From Rhizobium sp. NZLR1 (GTDB lineage: Bacteria > Pseudomonadota > Alphaproteobacteria > Rhizobiales > Rhizobiaceae): a DNA stretch of 64,000 bases. Both the position numbers and the translations under genes were made by a program. The notes beneath the pieces were generated by a model. That model was not told the origin of the DNA. It made no database searches and was given only the letters and a program-made list of their open reading frames with translations. Location of the stretch: assembly GCF_017357385.1 (NCBI RefSeq), contig NZ_CP071632.1, positions 3,043,501 to 3,107,500 of the forward strand, written 5' to 3'. This document shows, one piece after another, positions 29,264-40,111 of this stretch (positions within the stretch are counted from its first letter, which is position 1; every line of letters begins with the position of its first letter).

Positions 29264-30418
29264 TTACTCCGCCGGCATGCCGTGCGGGACGCGGAAAAGG
29301 CTCCGGTCCTGCGCGCGTTTTTCCGGTCGATGGCGCGTCAGCGCCAGAATGAAGCCGGCGGTGACGCAGATCGCCACCATGGACGAGCCGCCGTAGGAAA
29401 TCAGCGGCAGCGTCATGCCCTTTGCCGGCAGAAGCTCGAGATTGACGCCGATATTGATGATCGACTGGATGCCCATCTGCAGCACCAGGCCGGCAACGGC
29501 GAAACGGTTGAAGTCGTTGCGCTCGCGGTAGGCATGAGAGAGGCCGCGCAGCACCAGCACGGTAAACAGCGCAACCAGCGCTATGCAGAAGACGATGCCG
29601 AATTCCTCGGCCGCGACCGAGAAGATGAAATCGGTATGCGCATCCGGGATGATCCGTTTGACGATACCCTCGCCTGGCCCCTGGCCGAACCAGCTGCCGC
29701 GGATGATCGCCTCGCGCGCGGTGTCGATCTGGAACGTGTCGCCCTCGCCGGTCATGAACTTGTCTATTCGCAGCGCAACGTGCGGGAAGACGTAATAGGC
29801 GCTGAGCAGGCCGCCGGCGCCGCCGATGCCAAGCAGCATGATCCATATCCACGGCATGCCGGCCATGAAGAACATCCCGCCCCAGACGGCCGTCGTCAGG
29901 ATGGTCTGGCCGAGGTCGGGTTGCGCGACGAGCAGAGCGGCGACGATGGCAAACAGGATGATGGCGAAAAGATTGCCGGGGATCTCCGGCTGGCGCGCAT
30001 GTTCGGCAAACAACCAGGCGCAAACCACGACGAAGGCCGGCTTCATGAATTCCGACGGCTGGATCGAAAGGCCGGCGATCCAGATCCAGCGCCTGCCGCC
30101 CTTGACCTCCTGCCCGACGAACAGCACCAGCACCATCATGGCGATCGAGATGATCAGCAGCAGGATCGCCGTTCGCCGCACCTGGCGTGGCGTCAGGAAC
30201 GACAGCCCGAGCATGACGGAGATCGAAGGGATCATGAAGGCTGCATGGCGCTTGACGAAGTGGAAAGGCTCGAGCCCGATGCGCTCGGCGACAGCCGGAG
30301 ATGCCGCGAACGACAGCATGAAACCGATGCCCATCAGGAAGATGAACATCGCCAGGAAGAAGCGGTCGATGGTCCAGAACCAATCGGCCAGAGGCCCACG
30401 TTCCGCGCGGCTTACCAT
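29264..30418 (-). CDS. ftsW: Septal peptidoglycan polymerase FtsW
   Basis: FtsW is the SEDS-family glycan polymerase of the divisome and partners with FtsI. The 384-residue protein has about ten membrane helices, the large periplasmic loop between helices 7 and 8 with the conserved aspartate ([19 protein letters not shown]), and the SEDS end motif ISYGGSSM. Start ATG 30418 ([13 protein letters not shown]) is one base after the murD stop. Confidence 0.96.
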   Translation of the reverse strand: MVSRAERGPLADWFWTIDRFFLAMFIFLMGIGFMLSFAASPAVAERIGLEPFHFVKRHAAFMIPSISVMLGLSFLTPRQVRRTAILLLIISIAMMVLVLFVGQEVKGGRRWIWIAGLSIQPSEFMKPAFVVVCAWLFAEHARQPEIPGNLFAIILFAIVAALLVAQPDLGQTILTTAVWGGMFFMAGMPWIWIMLLGIGGAGGLLSAYYVFPHVALRIDKFMTGEGDTFQIDTAREAIIRGSWFGQGPGEGIVKRIIPDAHTDFIFSVAAEEFGIVFCIALVALFTVLVLRGLSHAYRERNDFNRFAVAGLVLQMGIQSIINIGVNLELLPAKGMTLPLISYGGSSMVAICVTAGFILALTRHRPEKRAQDRSLFRVPHGMPAE

Positions 30419-30419
30419 G

Positions 30420-31832
30420 TCATTTCTCTCCTGTTGCCGAACCGATCAGCATCGCAATTCCGTCAAGCGCTGCGACGTGGCCGACGAAGGCATCGCCCCT
30501 GACTTCGAAATTCTTATACTGATCGAAGCTTGCGCAAGCCGGGGATAACATCACGGCCGAAGCGCTGCTCTCGTCGCGCTCGGCATCGGCTGCCGCATGC
30601 GCAACCGCACGCTCCAGCGTGCCGGAGATCTCGTAGGGCGCAGCCTCGCCGAGCGTCGCAGCGAATTCCGCCGCCGCCTCGCCGATCAGATAGGCCTTGG
30701 CGATGCGCGGGAAATAGGGAGCGAGTGTTGTAATGCCGCCAGCCTTCGGCAGGCCGCCGGCGATCCAGTAGATGCGATCATAGCTCGAAAGGGCCGGCGC
30801 TGCAGCATCCGCATTGGTTGCTTTGGAATCATTGACGAAAACGACGCGGCCGCGCTGCCCTACAGGCTGCATGCGATGCTTGAGGCCGGGAAACGAGGCA
30901 AGGCCGGTGCGAATGTCGTCAGCGGAAATTCCGACGGCAAGGCAGGCGGCCACAGCTGCGGCGGCGTTCTGCGCATTATGGCTGCCGCGCAGCGTCTGGA
31001 TACCGTCGAGATCGGCGAAGGGCAGCATGGCGCCGCCGGCTGCCTGAATGAGCCTGCTTCCCTCGGCATAAATGCCTGATGCCACTACGCTGCGGCGCGA
31101 AATGCGGACTACCTTGACATCCGCCCGCTCGACGCGGTCGGCAATCAGCGCCGAATGGCTGTCGTCGACGCCGACGATCGCGACATCGCTGCCGGCAACC
31201 AGCCGTTCCTTGATATCGGCATAATGCTGCATCGTGCCGTGGCGGTCGAGGTGATCAGGCGTCAGGTTGAGCAGGATGCCGGCGGACGGGTTCAGCGTCG
31301 GCGCCAGATCGATCTGATAGGAGGAGCATTCGACGACGTAATAGCGCTCGGCCTTCGGCGGATCGAGCGTCAAGACCGCCGTGCCGATATTCCCGCCGAG
31401 CTGCGTATCGTAGCCTGATGATTTCAGGATATGGGCGATCAATGCTGTCGTCGTCGACTTGCCGTTGGTGCCTGTGATGGCAATGAACGGGCAATCAGGC
31501 GCATGGGCGCGGCGCTCGCGCACGAAGAGCTCGACGTCGCCAACGATATCGACGCCGGCGGCGCGCGCAAGATCGACGGTCCAGTGCGGCTTTGGATGGG
31601 TGAGCGGCACGCCGGGCGACAGTACGAACAGCGCCTGCTGGCTCCAGTCGATAGTGTGCAGGTCCTCCGTCCGGATGCCTTCGGCTGCAGCCTTGGCGAC
31701 GCTGTCGGGATTGTCGTCCCAGGCGGTTACCTCGGCGCCGCCTGAGACCAGCGCCCGCGCAGTGGCAAAGCCGGAGCCGCCGAGCCCGAATAGCGCGACC
31801 TTCCTGTCCTTGAGCGTCGTGACCGGGATCAT
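30420..31832 (-). CDS. murD: UDP-N-acetylmuramoylalanine--D-glutamate ligase
   Basis: MurD adds D-Glu to UDP-MurNAc-L-Ala. The 470-residue protein has the N-terminal [20 protein letters not shown], the ATP loop [47 protein letters not shown], and [13 protein letters not shown] with a C-terminal [11 protein letters not shown] motif. It follows mraY by seven bases. Confidence 0.97.
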   Translation of the reverse strand: MIPVTTLKDRKVALFGLGGSGFATARALVSGGAEVTAWDDNPDSVAKAAAEGIRTEDLHTIDWSQQALFVLSPGVPLTHPKPHWTVDLARAAGVDIVGDVELFVRERRAHAPDCPFIAITGTNGKSTTTALIAHILKSSGYDTQLGGNIGTAVLTLDPPKAERYYVVECSSYQIDLAPTLNPSAGILLNLTPDHLDRHGTMQHYADIKERLVAGSDVAIVGVDDSHSALIADRVERADVKVVRISRRSVVASGIYAEGSRLIQAAGGAMLPFADLDGIQTLRGSHNAQNAAAAVAACLAVGISADDIRTGLASFPGLKHRMQPVGQRGRVVFVNDSKATNADAAAPALSSYDRIYWIAGGLPKAGGITTLAPYFPRIAKAYLIGEAAAEFAATLGEAAPYEISGTLERAVAHAAADAERDESSASAVMLSPACASFDQYKNFEVRGDAFVGHVAALDGIAMLIGSATGEK

Positions 31833-31839
31833 CGTCGGC

Positions 31840-32940
31840 TCACCGCAGTTTCAGCGTCGAGAGGCCAAGCATGGCAAGGCCGACGGCGATGATCCAGAAG
31901 CGGATCACTACCTGGCTCTCGGTCCACCCCTTCTTCTCGAAGTGATGATGGATCGGCGCCATCAGGAACACGCGCCGGCCGGTCATCTTGAAGAAGCCGA
32001 CCTGGATGATCACCGAGAGCGTCTCGATGACGAAGAGGCCGCCGATGATCGCCATGACGATCTCGTGTTTGGTGGCGACGGCAACGGTGCCGATCGTGCC
32101 GCCGAGTGCGAGCGAACCGGTGTCGCCCATGAAGATGGCGGCCGGCGGCGCATTGAACCAGAGAAAGCCGAGACCGGCGCCGATGACCGCGCCGAGGACG
32201 ACGGCGAGCTCGCCGGTGCCGGGCACGAAATTGATCTGCAGGTAGTTCGCAAACACCACGTTGCCGGCGAGATAGGCAATGACGCCGAAGGAGGCGGCAG
32301 CGATCATCACAGGCACGATGGCAAGCCCGTCGAGGCCGTCAGTCAGGTTGACGGCATTGCCGGCGCCGACGATGACAAAGCCGCCGAAGACGACGAACAT
32401 GATGCCGATATTGATCATGAAGTCCTTGAAGAAAGGAAAGGCGATCGAAGAACCGAAGGTCGAACCGGCAATGCCCGAGGCAAGGGCGGTGCGCATCATG
32501 AAATAGACGGCAATGCCGGCGATGACAAATTCGATGCCGAGACGGGCCTTGCCGGAAAAGCCCATGTGGCTCTGCTTCGTGACCTTGAGATAATCGTCGT
32601 AGAAGCCAATCGCGCCGAAGCCGAGCGTCACCAGCAAAGTGGCGACGACATAAACGTTGGAAAGATCGGCCCACAGCAGCGACGCGCCGACGATGCCGGC
32701 AAGGATCATCAGCCCGCCCATGGTCGGGGTGCCGGCCTTCTTGAAATGCGTCTGCGGCCCGTCGGCACGGATCGGCTGGCCCTTGCCTTGGCGGATGCGC
32801 AGCGAATTGATGATCGTCGGCCCGAACAGGAAGACGATCAGCGCCGAGGTGAACAGAGCGGCCCCTGTGCGGAAGGTAATATATCTGAACAAGTTCAGAA
32901 ATTTGAAATATTCCGACAGTTCGACAAGCCAGATCAGCAT
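31840..32940 (-). CDS. mraY: Phospho-N-acetylmuramoyl-pentapeptide transferase
   Basis: MraY makes lipid I at the membrane. The 366-residue, ten-helix protein has [18 protein letters not shown], the catalytic [32 protein letters not shown] and the [11 protein letters not shown] motif. These contain the conserved aspartates and the HHH cluster of the family. It starts 22 bases after the murF stop. Confidence 0.97.
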   Translation of the reverse strand: MLIWLVELSEYFKFLNLFRYITFRTGAALFTSALIVFLFGPTIINSLRIRQGKGQPIRADGPQTHFKKAGTPTMGGLMILAGIVGASLLWADLSNVYVVATLLVTLGFGAIGFYDDYLKVTKQSHMGFSGKARLGIEFVIAGIAVYFMMRTALASGIAGSTFGSSIAFPFFKDFMINIGIMFVVFGGFVIVGAGNAVNLTDGLDGLAIVPVMIAAASFGVIAYLAGNVVFANYLQINFVPGTGELAVVLGAVIGAGLGFLWFNAPPAAIFMGDTGSLALGGTIGTVAVATKHEIVMAIIGGLFVIETLSVIIQVGFFKMTGRRVFLMAPIHHHFEKKGWTESQVVIRFWIIAVGLAMLGLSTLKLR

Positions 32941-32962
32941 TCAGGGCCCCTTGTTTACCCGA

Positions 32963-34396
32963 TCAAAGTTCGCGTTGCGTGTCGGAAAATGGCGGGAACT
33001 TGTCAAGGAGCGCGGCGACGATCTTGCCGAAACCGATGCCCAGAGACGATTTCACCATCAACACGTCGCCTGGTGCGACCGAGTTCAATACATAATCCGT
33101 CAATTCGCCAGTGTTCTCGCGATATTCGACATGGACGCTTTCCGGCAGCGATTCCTTGAGCGCAGCCATTTCTGCTCCTGCGAGCCAGACATGTTCGATG
33201 CCGGCCGCAAGCACCGGTACGGCAAGATCGGTATGAACCTTCTGCGCATACTCCCCCATCTCCAGCATGTCGCCGAGCACGGCGATACGGCGTCCGCCGC
33301 CGGTCGGCTCGGAAGCCGCCAGCAGTGCGATCGCCGCGCGCATCGAAGCCGGATTGGCATTGTAGCTCTCGTCGATCAGCGTGAAGCGGCCGCTGCCGAC
33401 CGAAAGCCGGTGGCGCTTGCCCCTGCCCTTTTCAGGCCTCAGAGTCGTGAGCGCTTCGATCGCCTTTTCCATGTCGGCGCCGACGATCCTGACGACGCCG
33501 AGCGCTGCGAGAGCATTCTCGGCGATATGGCGGCCGGGCGCGCCGATCGCGACCTCCAGCGTCTCACCGCCGATCGTCAGCCACAGCGTCGAGTTCTCGT
33601 CCGAGCCGTTGAATTCCGCCAGCCGGAATTCGGCCTTGGCATGCTGGCCGAAGGAATGGATATGCTCGACGCCGAGCGACTGCGCCGTGCGGTCGAGGAA
33701 ATTGAACTGGTCATTGTCGCGGTTGAGCACGACATGGCCGCCCGGTTCGAGCCCCTCGAAGATCTCGGCTTTGGCGGCGGCGATTTCCTTGATGTTCTTG
33801 AAATTGCCGAGATGCGCCGGCGCGATTGTGGTGACGATGGCGACATCGGGACGGATCATCGCTACCAGCGGCCGGATCTCACCGGGATGGTTCATTCCGA
33901 CTTCGAAGACGCCGTAATCCGTATCCTCAGGCATGCGCGCCAGCGTCAGCGGCACACCCCAATGATTGTTGAAGGAGGCGACGGAAGCATGCACCTTGCC
34001 GGAGGGCGACAGCACGTGCCGCAGCATCTCCTTGGTGGTCGTCTTTCCCACAGATCCCGTCACCGCGATGATCCGGGCCTTAGAGCGCTCGCGCGAAGCA
34101 AGGCCGAGCCGGCCGAGTGCTGCGAGCACGTCCTCCACGACGATCATCGGCACCGTCAGGCGGCCCATGGCCGGAAGTCTCGCCTCGCTGACGACAAGAA
34201 GGGAGGCGCCGTTTGCCGTCGCCATCGATGCGTAGTCATGACCGTCGACACGGTCACCCTTGATCGCGAAGAAGGCTTCGCCCGGAGTGATCGAGCGGCT
34301 GTCGATGGAAATGCCGGTGATGCCTTCGGGCGGAGTGCCGAAGGGGCGCCCCGCCATTGCTGCGATCATATCTTCGGTCGTCCAGAGCCAGCTCAA
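32963..34396 (-). CDS. murF: UDP-MurNAc-tripeptide--D-Ala-D-Ala ligase
   Basis: MurF attaches D-Ala-D-Ala to complete UDP-MurNAc-pentapeptide, using the dipeptide made by DdlB. The 477-residue protein has [20 protein letters not shown] in the N-terminal domain, the ATP loop [41 protein letters not shown] and [16 protein letters not shown]. The start overlaps the murE stop by four bases. Confidence 0.97.
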   Translation of the reverse strand: MSWLWTTEDMIAAMAGRPFGTPPEGITGISIDSRSITPGEAFFAIKGDRVDGHDYASMATANGASLLVVSEARLPAMGRLTVPMIVVEDVLAALGRLGLASRERSKARIIAVTGSVGKTTTKEMLRHVLSPSGKVHASVASFNNHWGVPLTLARMPEDTDYGVFEVGMNHPGEIRPLVAMIRPDVAIVTTIAPAHLGNFKNIKEIAAAKAEIFEGLEPGGHVVLNRDNDQFNFLDRTAQSLGVEHIHSFGQHAKAEFRLAEFNGSDENSTLWLTIGGETLEVAIGAPGRHIAENALAALGVVRIVGADMEKAIEALTTLRPEKGRGKRHRLSVGSGRFTLIDESYNANPASMRAAIALLAASEPTGGGRRIAVLGDMLEMGEYAQKVHTDLAVPVLAAGIEHVWLAGAEMAALKESLPESVHVEYRENTGELTDYVLNSVAPGDVLMVKSSLGIGFGKIVAALLDKFPPFSDTQREL

Positions 34397-35853
34397 GATT
34401 GCGGTTCCTCCAAGGCCTTGCGCACCTCCGCATGATCGGAAAACGGCAGGGTAACGCTGCCGATCGTCTGCCCTTCCTCATGCCCCTTGCCGGCGACGAT
34501 CAGCGTATCGCCGGATCTCAACATGCCAACCGCCTCGCGGATCGCCGTGGCGCGATCGGCGATTTCCGAGGCGCCGGGTGCTGCCGCCATGATCTCCGCC
34601 CGAATCGAGGCCGGCTCCTCCGAGCGCGGATTATCGTCGGTGACGATGACGACGTCGGCAAGTCGGCAGGCGATTTCGCCCATGATCGGCCGTTTGCCGC
34701 GATCACGGTCGCCGCCACAGCCGAAGACAACGACGACGCGGCCCGTGGTGAAGGGTCTGACCGAGCCTAGCACGTTTTCCAGCGCATCCGGCTTGTGGGC
34801 GTAGTCGACATAGGCGAGCGCGCCATCTTTCGTATGGCCGACCAGTTCGAGACGGCCGGACGCACCGATGAGTTTTTCGAGCGCGGCCATCGCAACCTTC
34901 GCCGCAACGCCGGTCGACATGGCAAGCCCGGCCGCGACCAGGGCGTTGGCGACCTGAAAATCGCCGGCCAGCGGAATGTCCACCTCGAAGATCTCGCCGT
35001 CGATATGGATCTCGGCGGTCTGCTTGTGGCGGAAGTGCTCGACGCGTTTCAAGGCGAGGTAATCGCCCTTGCGCCCGACAGTGCGGACGTCGTGACCGGC
35101 ATCGGTCGCAGCCTTGATCGCCTGCGCCGACCACAGATCATCGGCGAAGATCACCGCCGGCGACCCCTTCGGCAGCAGCACATCGAAAAGCCGCATCTTG
35201 GCGGCCATATATTCTTCAACGGTCGGATGATAATCCATGTGGTCGCGGCCGAGATTGGTGAAGGCGGCCGCCGCAAGCCTAGCGCCGTCGAGCCGGCATT
35301 GGTTGAGGCCGTGGCTGGAAGCCTCCATCGCCGCATGCGTGACACCTTCATCGGCAAGTTCGGCCAAGAGCTTGTGCAGCGACACCGGATCGGGCGTCGT
35401 CAGCGAACCATATTCGTTGCGCGTCGGCGAGACGACGCCGGTCGTGCCGATCATTGCCGCAGCATGACCCGCATGCGCCCAGATCTGCCGTGTGAAGGAG
35501 GCGACGGAAGTTTTGCCCGCCGTGCCGGTGACGGCGACTATGGTCTCGGGCTGCCTGGCGAAGAAGCGCGAAGCGGCGATCGAAAGGAAACGGCGAGGCT
35601 CTTTGACCGCAAGCACCGGGATGGAGGCATCGATGGCTTGGGAGGCGATCGCGACGGCAGCGCCCCGGCCGGCGGCATCCGCGATGAAGCCCGCGCCGTC
35701 CGCCTTGGTGCCGGCAACCGCGACGAAGGCATTGCCCGGCGCCACATGGCGGCTGTCAGAAGACAGGCCTGAGATGTCAAGCAAGCCTGCCGGGCCTTCG
35801 AGCTGTGCTTCAAGTTCCGGAAACTGATCTCCGGCCAGGTCTCGCAATTTCAT
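34393..35853 (-). CDS. murE: UDP-MurNAc-L-Ala-D-Glu--meso-diaminopimelate ligase
   Basis: MurE adds the third stem residue. The 486-residue protein has [20 protein letters not shown], the ATP loop TGTAGKTS (109-116), [10 protein letters not shown], and the substrate-specifying DDNPRSEEP motif, which indicates meso-diaminopimelate rather than lysine. ATG 35853 ([15 protein letters not shown]) is used; 20 further codons upstream are open and partly fill the gap to ftsI. It is 66 bases downstream of ftsI. Confidence 0.96.
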   Translation of the reverse strand: MKLRDLAGDQFPELEAQLEGPAGLLDISGLSSDSRHVAPGNAFVAVAGTKADGAGFIADAAGRGAAVAIASQAIDASIPVLAVKEPRRFLSIAASRFFARQPETIVAVTGTAGKTSVASFTRQIWAHAGHAAAMIGTTGVVSPTRNEYGSLTTPDPVSLHKLLAELADEGVTHAAMEASSHGLNQCRLDGARLAAAAFTNLGRDHMDYHPTVEEYMAAKMRLFDVLLPKGSPAVIFADDLWSAQAIKAATDAGHDVRTVGRKGDYLALKRVEHFRHKQTAEIHIDGEIFEVDIPLAGDFQVANALVAAGLAMSTGVAAKVAMAALEKLIGASGRLELVGHTKDGALAYVDYAHKPDALENVLGSVRPFTTGRVVVVFGCGGDRDRGKRPIMGEIACRLADVVIVTDDNPRSEEPASIRAEIMAAAPGASEIADRATAIREAVGMLRSGDTLIVAGKGHEEGQTIGSVTLPFSDHAEVRKALEEPQS

Positions 35854-35919
35854 CGAATGCACTTTTCTCTCTTGAAACCGGTTCACCCCTCGCGAATCGG
35901 CGCCGATATTCATTCACAC

Positions 35920-37680
35920 TCAATAAGACACCAGCAAGGCCGATCCGCCCTCCCCGAATTTCGGCTCGATGCCGAGAATGGGGGCCGCACGGCTGATGAT
36001 CTCGCGGGCGATCGGGCCTGCGGTACCGGCGGAGATCGTTCCGCCATAGGCCTTCTCGCCGGTTTTCGGCTCATCGCAGAAGGTGATCACGGCATATCTC
36101 GGATCGTTGATCGGGAATGCGGCAATGAAGGAATTGAAGTTCAGCGTCGCCGAATAACGACCGTTCACCACCTTGTCGGCCGTGCCGGTCTTGCTGCCGA
36201 CGGCAAAGCCCGGCACGCGGGCGACGCGGCCCGATCCCTTGTATCCGTTGAAATCGAGGAGATAGCGGATCTCGTCGCTGGTCGTCTTCTTGATCACCTG
36301 CGTGGCGATCTCATCGGCCTGTTCGCGGCTGCGCGGCAGGAATGTCGGCTCGATCAGCTTGCCGCCGTTAACGAGGGCGGCCGCCGCCACGCCTGTCTGC
36401 AGCGCCGTCGTCGAGACGCCATGGCCGAAGGAAATCGTGATAGAATTGATCTTCTTCCAGACGCGCGGCTGGCTCGGCATCTTCACCTCAGGCAGTTCGG
36501 TCTGCATCTTCGTCAAGAGGCCGAACTTGGTCAGATAATCCTTCTGCGCGTCGATGCCGACAATGTCGATGACGCGCGCCGTGCCGATATTCGACGAATA
36601 CTGGAAAATCTCAGGCACGGTCAGCCAGCGGCGCTGCCCATGGAAATCGTGGATGGTGAAGCCGCCGATATAGATCGATTTGCTGGCATCGAAACTGTCG
36701 GTCATCTTGACCTTGCCGCTGTCGAGCGCCATCGCCAGCGAAAAGGTCTTGAAAGTCGATCCCATTTCGAAGGTGCCGTTGGTCATCCGGTTGAGCCAAC
36801 CCTCCTTGGCCCCTTGCTGCGGATCGTTCGGATCGAAATCCGGCGCCGAGGCCATCGCCAGCACTTCCCCGGTATGCACGTCGATAACAGCGGCACCGGC
36901 GCCCTTGGACTGGAAGTTGTTGACGGCGTTGACGACCGCGTCCCGGACGATGTTCTGGACGCGCAGGTCGATCGAAAGCCGCACCGGCTCGAGAGGCTGG
37001 TCGCTGGTCATGCCGACCGAGGCGAGGTCGGCGAGCCCCTGGTCGTCGATATATTTCTCCATCCCGGCAACGCCACGATTGTCGATGTTAACGTAGCCGA
37101 GGATGTGCGCGGCGGTAGAGCCGCCCGGATAGAACCGGCGCTTCTCCGGCCGGAAGCCGATGCCGGGAATGCCGAGGGCCAGGATCTGGCTCTGCTGCTT
37201 CGGCGTCAGCTGCCGGCGCAACCAGGCGAAATGCGAGGTCTTCGCCGAGAGCTTTTTATAGGTGTCCCTGACGTCGAGTTCGGGCAGCACCGTCGCAAGC
37301 TTCTCGACCGCCTCGTCGGCATCGACGATCTTGTTGGGCTCGGCAAACAGCGAGACGGTGCGGATGTCGGTCGCCAGCACTTCGCCGTTGCGGTCGAGAA
37401 TGTCGGGGCGCGAGGCCATCAGCCGATCGGGCGGCAGGATGCTGGAGACGACCTCCTGATCCTTCATTGCATATTCGACAAGACGGCCGCCGATAATGAC
37501 GTAGACACCCATGAAGCCGAGGATCAGCAGGCCGACGCGGCTTTTAGCCTGCCCTGATTTCTTCTTGCGGGAGCCCTCGATCGCCAGGCCGGCAGGGGAA
37601 GGACCGCCGAACCGATTATAGACGCCGGCAGAAAAATGCGCCTGGCTCTTCAAGACCATGATGCGGGAAAGAAACGACAT
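35920..37680 (-). CDS. ftsI: Septal transpeptidase FtsI (PBP3)
   Basis: FtsI crosslinks septal peptidoglycan. The 586-residue class B penicillin-binding protein has one N-terminal membrane helix (residues 49-66), the pedestal domain with RPDILDRNGEVLA, and the transpeptidase domain with Ser308-Thr-Phe-Lys311, Ser362-Ser-Asn364 and Lys497-Thr-Gly. The ATG overlaps the ftsL TAA by one base. Length is typical of alphaproteobacteria. Confidence 0.97.
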   Translation of the reverse strand: MSFLSRIMVLKSQAHFSAGVYNRFGGPSPAGLAIEGSRKKKSGQAKSRVGLLILGFMGVYVIIGGRLVEYAMKDQEVVSSILPPDRLMASRPDILDRNGEVLATDIRTVSLFAEPNKIVDADEAVEKLATVLPELDVRDTYKKLSAKTSHFAWLRRQLTPKQQSQILALGIPGIGFRPEKRRFYPGGSTAAHILGYVNIDNRGVAGMEKYIDDQGLADLASVGMTSDQPLEPVRLSIDLRVQNIVRDAVVNAVNNFQSKGAGAAVIDVHTGEVLAMASAPDFDPNDPQQGAKEGWLNRMTNGTFEMGSTFKTFSLAMALDSGKVKMTDSFDASKSIYIGGFTIHDFHGQRRWLTVPEIFQYSSNIGTARVIDIVGIDAQKDYLTKFGLLTKMQTELPEVKMPSQPRVWKKINSITISFGHGVSTTALQTGVAAAALVNGGKLIEPTFLPRSREQADEIATQVIKKTTSDEIRYLLDFNGYKGSGRVARVPGFAVGSKTGTADKVVNGRYSATLNFNSFIAAFPINDPRYAVITFCDEPKTGEKAYGGTISAGTAGPIAREIISRAAPILGIEPKFGEGGSALLVSY

Positions 37681-38201
37681 TATTCCACCGACCCCGTTTC
37701 GATCTCATCTGCATCATCTTCCGGCTCGACGCGCGGCGCGGGCTTTGGAACAGGCCGCGCCTTCGTCGTGACGGTCGCCCCGGCAAGAGCCGCGCCTTTG
37801 GCGCCGGCCTCGGTAACGCTCTTGGCGTTGGCCTCGGTCGCGCCCTTGGCGCTGGGCTCGGTCGCGCTTTTAGCGCTGGCCTTGGCCTCCGTCACGTCGG
37901 GCACCGGAACCTCGGACTTCAACATCGGCAATTCTTTGGCATGCACCAGCGCCGTCGATTGCGTCGGCTGCAGCTGCAATTCGTCATCATAGGCCTTGAC
38001 CAACCGTTCAAGACGGTTCGGCTGCGATTGCAGCGCCCAGTCGGCCTTGAGAAGGTCGATGGTGTCCTCTTCGAGCTTGATCTCCGCTTCGAGGCGATGA
38101 ACCTCCTCGAGCTTCAATTCGGCGCGATGCTTGATCGTATAGGTGACGGCGGCGGTGGCCGTCATGACGCCGATGAGCACGAGATCGAACGTTTTCAACA
38201 T
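37680..38201 (-). CDS. ftsL: FtsL-like division protein with repeat-containing tail
   Basis: Position between rsmH and ftsI, one N-terminal membrane helix (FDLVLIGVMTATAAVTYTI, residues 5-23) and a following coiled coil (about 26-56) with an LEEVHRLEAEIKLEEDTIDLLK core identify FtsL, which bridges FtsQ/FtsB and FtsWI. The 173 residues exceed the usual 100-130. The surplus is a low-complexity tail: four imperfect 8-residue repeats of the type AK(S/G)(A/V)TE (106-139), then a Pro-rich and acidic end. The start is ATG 38201; an upstream in-frame start overlaps rsmH and is rejected. Confidence 0.85.
   Translation of the reverse strand: MLKTFDLVLIGVMTATAAVTYTIKHRAELKLEEVHRLEAEIKLEEDTIDLLKADWALQSQPNRLERLVKAYDDELQLQPTQSTALVHAKELPMLKSEVPVPDVTEAKASAKSATEPSAKGATEANAKSVTEAGAKGAALAGATVTTKARPVPKPAPRVEPEDDADEIETGSVE
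37785..37886 (-). repeat. 24-bp coding tandem repeat in ftsL
   Basis: Four imperfect units of 24 bases encode SAKSATEP, SAKGATEA, NAKSVTEA and GAKGAALA-like octapeptides. The DNA units share a GGCCTCGGT-CGC-CTTGGCG core on the plus strand. In-frame length (a multiple of three) lets copy number vary without breaking ftsL. Confidence 0.8.
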
Positions 38202-38202
38202 G

Positions 38203-39228
38203 TCAACCTCCAAGCTTTCCGAGACTGGCGAGATTGGGAAACCCAAAGAGCGACATATCCGCGGCCTCGGCCGCAGCCTCCGTCCTCAGTCCGGCGCGCA
38301 GTTTGGCGGAGCGGGCGCGCGGATTGATCTCCGCCTCCGCATCGCTTGCCGAAACCATCGGCTTGCCGATCGCCGCAAAGGTTGCCGCCCGCTCATGCGC
38401 GACAGGCAGATGCCGCGACCCCGCCGCCTTGCCGGCACGATCGGAGAAGAATTTTTTGACGATGCGGTCTTCGAGCGAATGAAAGGTGACGACGACGAGC
38501 CTCCCGCCCGGCTTCAGCGCTGCTTCCGCCGCAAACAGTGCCTGCGCCAGTTCGGCGAGCTCATCGTTGACGAAGATGCGCAAGGCTTGGAAGACGCGCG
38601 TTGCCGGATGGATCTTGTCCTTCATCTTACGTGGAGTGACGAGCTCGATGAGACCTGCAAGATCGCGCGTCGTCTCGAACGGCTTTTCCTCGCGGCGCTT
38701 CTCGATTGCATGCGCGATGCGCGGCGACTGGCTTTCCTCGCCGAGAAAATGGAAAATGCGGATGAGATCGGCGACTTTGGCGCGATTGACGACATCGGCG
38801 GCCGAAACGCCTGTCGCCGACATGCGCATGTCGAGCGGTCCATTCTTCTGAAAGGAGAAACCGCGCTCGGCCTCATCGATCTGCATGGAGGAAACGCCGA
38901 TATCGAGCACGACGCCGTCAAGTCCGCCTTGCGGCACATGATCGGCAAGATGTGAGAATTGCGAATGAACGAGCTTGAGACGGTCACCATGGGCGGCGAC
39001 CATTGCCTGGCCAGCGGCAATCGCCGTTGGATCGCGGTCGAGCGCGATCACCTCGGCGCCGGCAGCAAGGATGGCCGAGCTGTAACCGCCCGCACCGAAG
39101 GTACCGTCGAGAATGAGCTTGCCGGGCGTGGGCGCCAGCGCTGAAAGCACTTCATCGAGAAGGACAGGAATGTGACGAACCGGTCCGCCACCGGCATCAG
39201 TTGAACCTCCGCCAGGATTCGCCACCAT
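38203..39228 (-). CDS. rsmH: 16S rRNA m4C1402 methyltransferase
   Basis: RsmH (MraW) methylates N4 of C1402 in 16S rRNA. The 341-residue protein has [13 protein letters not shown], the SAM motif [42 protein letters not shown] and the late [19 protein letters not shown] 39228 ([14 protein letters not shown]) gives the usual length; the open frame upstream runs through mraZ in another frame. mraZ ends 17 bases upstream. Confidence 0.96.
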   Translation of the reverse strand: MVANPGGGSTDAGGGPVRHIPVLLDEVLSALAPTPGKLILDGTFGAGGYSSAILAAGAEVIALDRDPTAIAAGQAMVAAHGDRLKLVHSQFSHLADHVPQGGLDGVVLDIGVSSMQIDEAERGFSFQKNGPLDMRMSATGVSAADVVNRAKVADLIRIFHFLGEESQSPRIAHAIEKRREEKPFETTRDLAGLIELVTPRKMKDKIHPATRVFQALRIFVNDELAELAQALFAAEAALKPGGRLVVVTFHSLEDRIVKKFFSDRAGKAAGSRHLPVAHERAATFAAIGKPMVSASDAEAEINPRARSAKLRAGLRTEAAAEAADMSLFGFPNLASLGKLGG

Positions 39229-39245
39229 TCCGTTCCCTCGTTCTT

Positions 39246-39683
39246 TCAGGAACGCTTGCCCGCCAGCTTGCGCTCCCCTCGTGCCTGCACCTGCGCAGCC
39301 ACAAAAGCCTGCGGCTGCCAGAGCTGAAAATAGTCCGCCCGACCGACGAAGGTCACTTCGTCCGAGATGCCGGTAAAGCCGCGAATGAAATCCGTGACCA
39401 TCAGCCGTCCCTCGGCGTCGAGCTTCATGAAGACCCCGCCTCCATGAATGAGAAGCGACATCTCGTTCGCATCCGGCGAAAACGGATCCTCCGCAGCAAT
39501 CCGCCGTTCGAATCTTTCGAGAAGATCCGGACCGCCGACGCTGATCGCCGGAAACACAAAGTCCTGGAAGCAATAGAGCTCCTGAACATTGCGCTGCGCC
39601 AGCACGGAACGGAACGCGGAAGGCACGGAAACCCTGCCTTTGGCATCGATCCTGTTGGTCGCACTCGAAAGGAAGCGGCTCAT
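39246..39683 (-). CDS. mraZ: Transcriptional regulator MraZ
   Basis: MraZ is an AbrB-like DNA-binding protein that represses the dcw promoter. The 145-residue product has two SpoVT/AbrB-type swapped-hairpin motifs: [19 protein letters not shown] at the N-terminus and [20 protein letters not shown] in the middle. Both contain the expected D.kGR. core. Start ATG 39683 ([11 protein letters not shown]) fits the alphaproteobacterial form; ATG 39695 four codons earlier is possible. It is the first gene of the cluster, with a TGGG array about 175 bases upstream. Confidence 0.93.
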   Translation of the reverse strand: MSRFLSSATNRIDAKGRVSVPSAFRSVLAQRNVQELYCFQDFVFPAISVGGPDLLERFERRIAAEDPFSPDANEMSLLIHGGGVFMKLDAEGRLMVTDFIRGFTGISDEVTFVGRADYFQLWQPQAFVAAQVQARGERKLAGKRS

Positions 39684-39856
39684 CACACGAAACATCCGTT
39701 CCCGCAGGGATCCGGACCAAAAGACGCCCGAAACTCCCGATATCAGACACAGCTTCGCAAGCCGGATGAGCAAAAACCCCTCCGACGCTTCCGGAAAGGA
39801 AGACGCCTTTGCTTTGCGATGAATGGGCAGATGATTGCCCCGGTGCAGTGCGCATT

Positions 39857-39890
39857 TGGGATAGCATGGGACCATATGGGCGTCAATGGG
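39857..39890 (-). promoter_or_regulatory. mraZ promoter with four 10-bp-spaced TGGG boxes (MraZ operator)
   Basis: TGGG occurs at 39857, 39867, 39877 and 39887 on the plus strand, exactly 10 bases apart. Characterised MraZ operators are TGGGN direct repeats spaced by five bases. On the minus strand TTGACG (39886-39881), 17 bases and TATCCC (39863-39858) make a plausible sigma70 promoter for mraZ lying within the array, as expected for autorepression. Relative to the gene the boxes read CCCA. Confidence 0.7.
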
Positions 39891-39942
39891 ATGCGCCCAT
39901 TTTGCAGTGGACGCATGATCAAAAATTTATAAGCCGTTAAGT

Positions 39943-39957
39943 TTAACAAAGGGTTAG
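39943..39957. promoter_or_regulatory. CtrA-like site upstream of the dcw promoter
   Basis: TTAA-CAAAGGG-TTAG matches the TTAA-N7-TTAA CtrA consensus with one mismatch. It lies about 57 bases upstream of the candidate -35 of mraZ, in an AT-rich patch. The rest of 39684-40111 shows only the TGGG array and no further gene. Confidence 0.3.
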
Positions 39958-40111
39958 GATCACCCTCTCACGATGGCGCGCAACCGTGCTTTCGCAAAAA
40001 GAATTTTCGCCCGGCGGATTGCATGAGCATCCACTTGAAAACTTTCAGTTTCAGCAACTTATCTGGAAGTGATTCTTGAAATTGCGGCTTGATCGCGCCA
40101 CAAAAGTTAAT

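Noticed and set aside
29259..30383. An N-terminal extension of murG of 375 codons
   Set aside because: It overlaps ftsW in another frame; MurG has its normal start and length from ATG 29258.
35857..37557. A 566-codon plus-strand open frame over ftsI
   Set aside because: Antisense shadow of ftsI, with no domain or ribosome site.
37785..37886. A possible CRISPR-like array
   Set aside because: The units are contiguous 24-base coding repeats inside ftsL without spacers.
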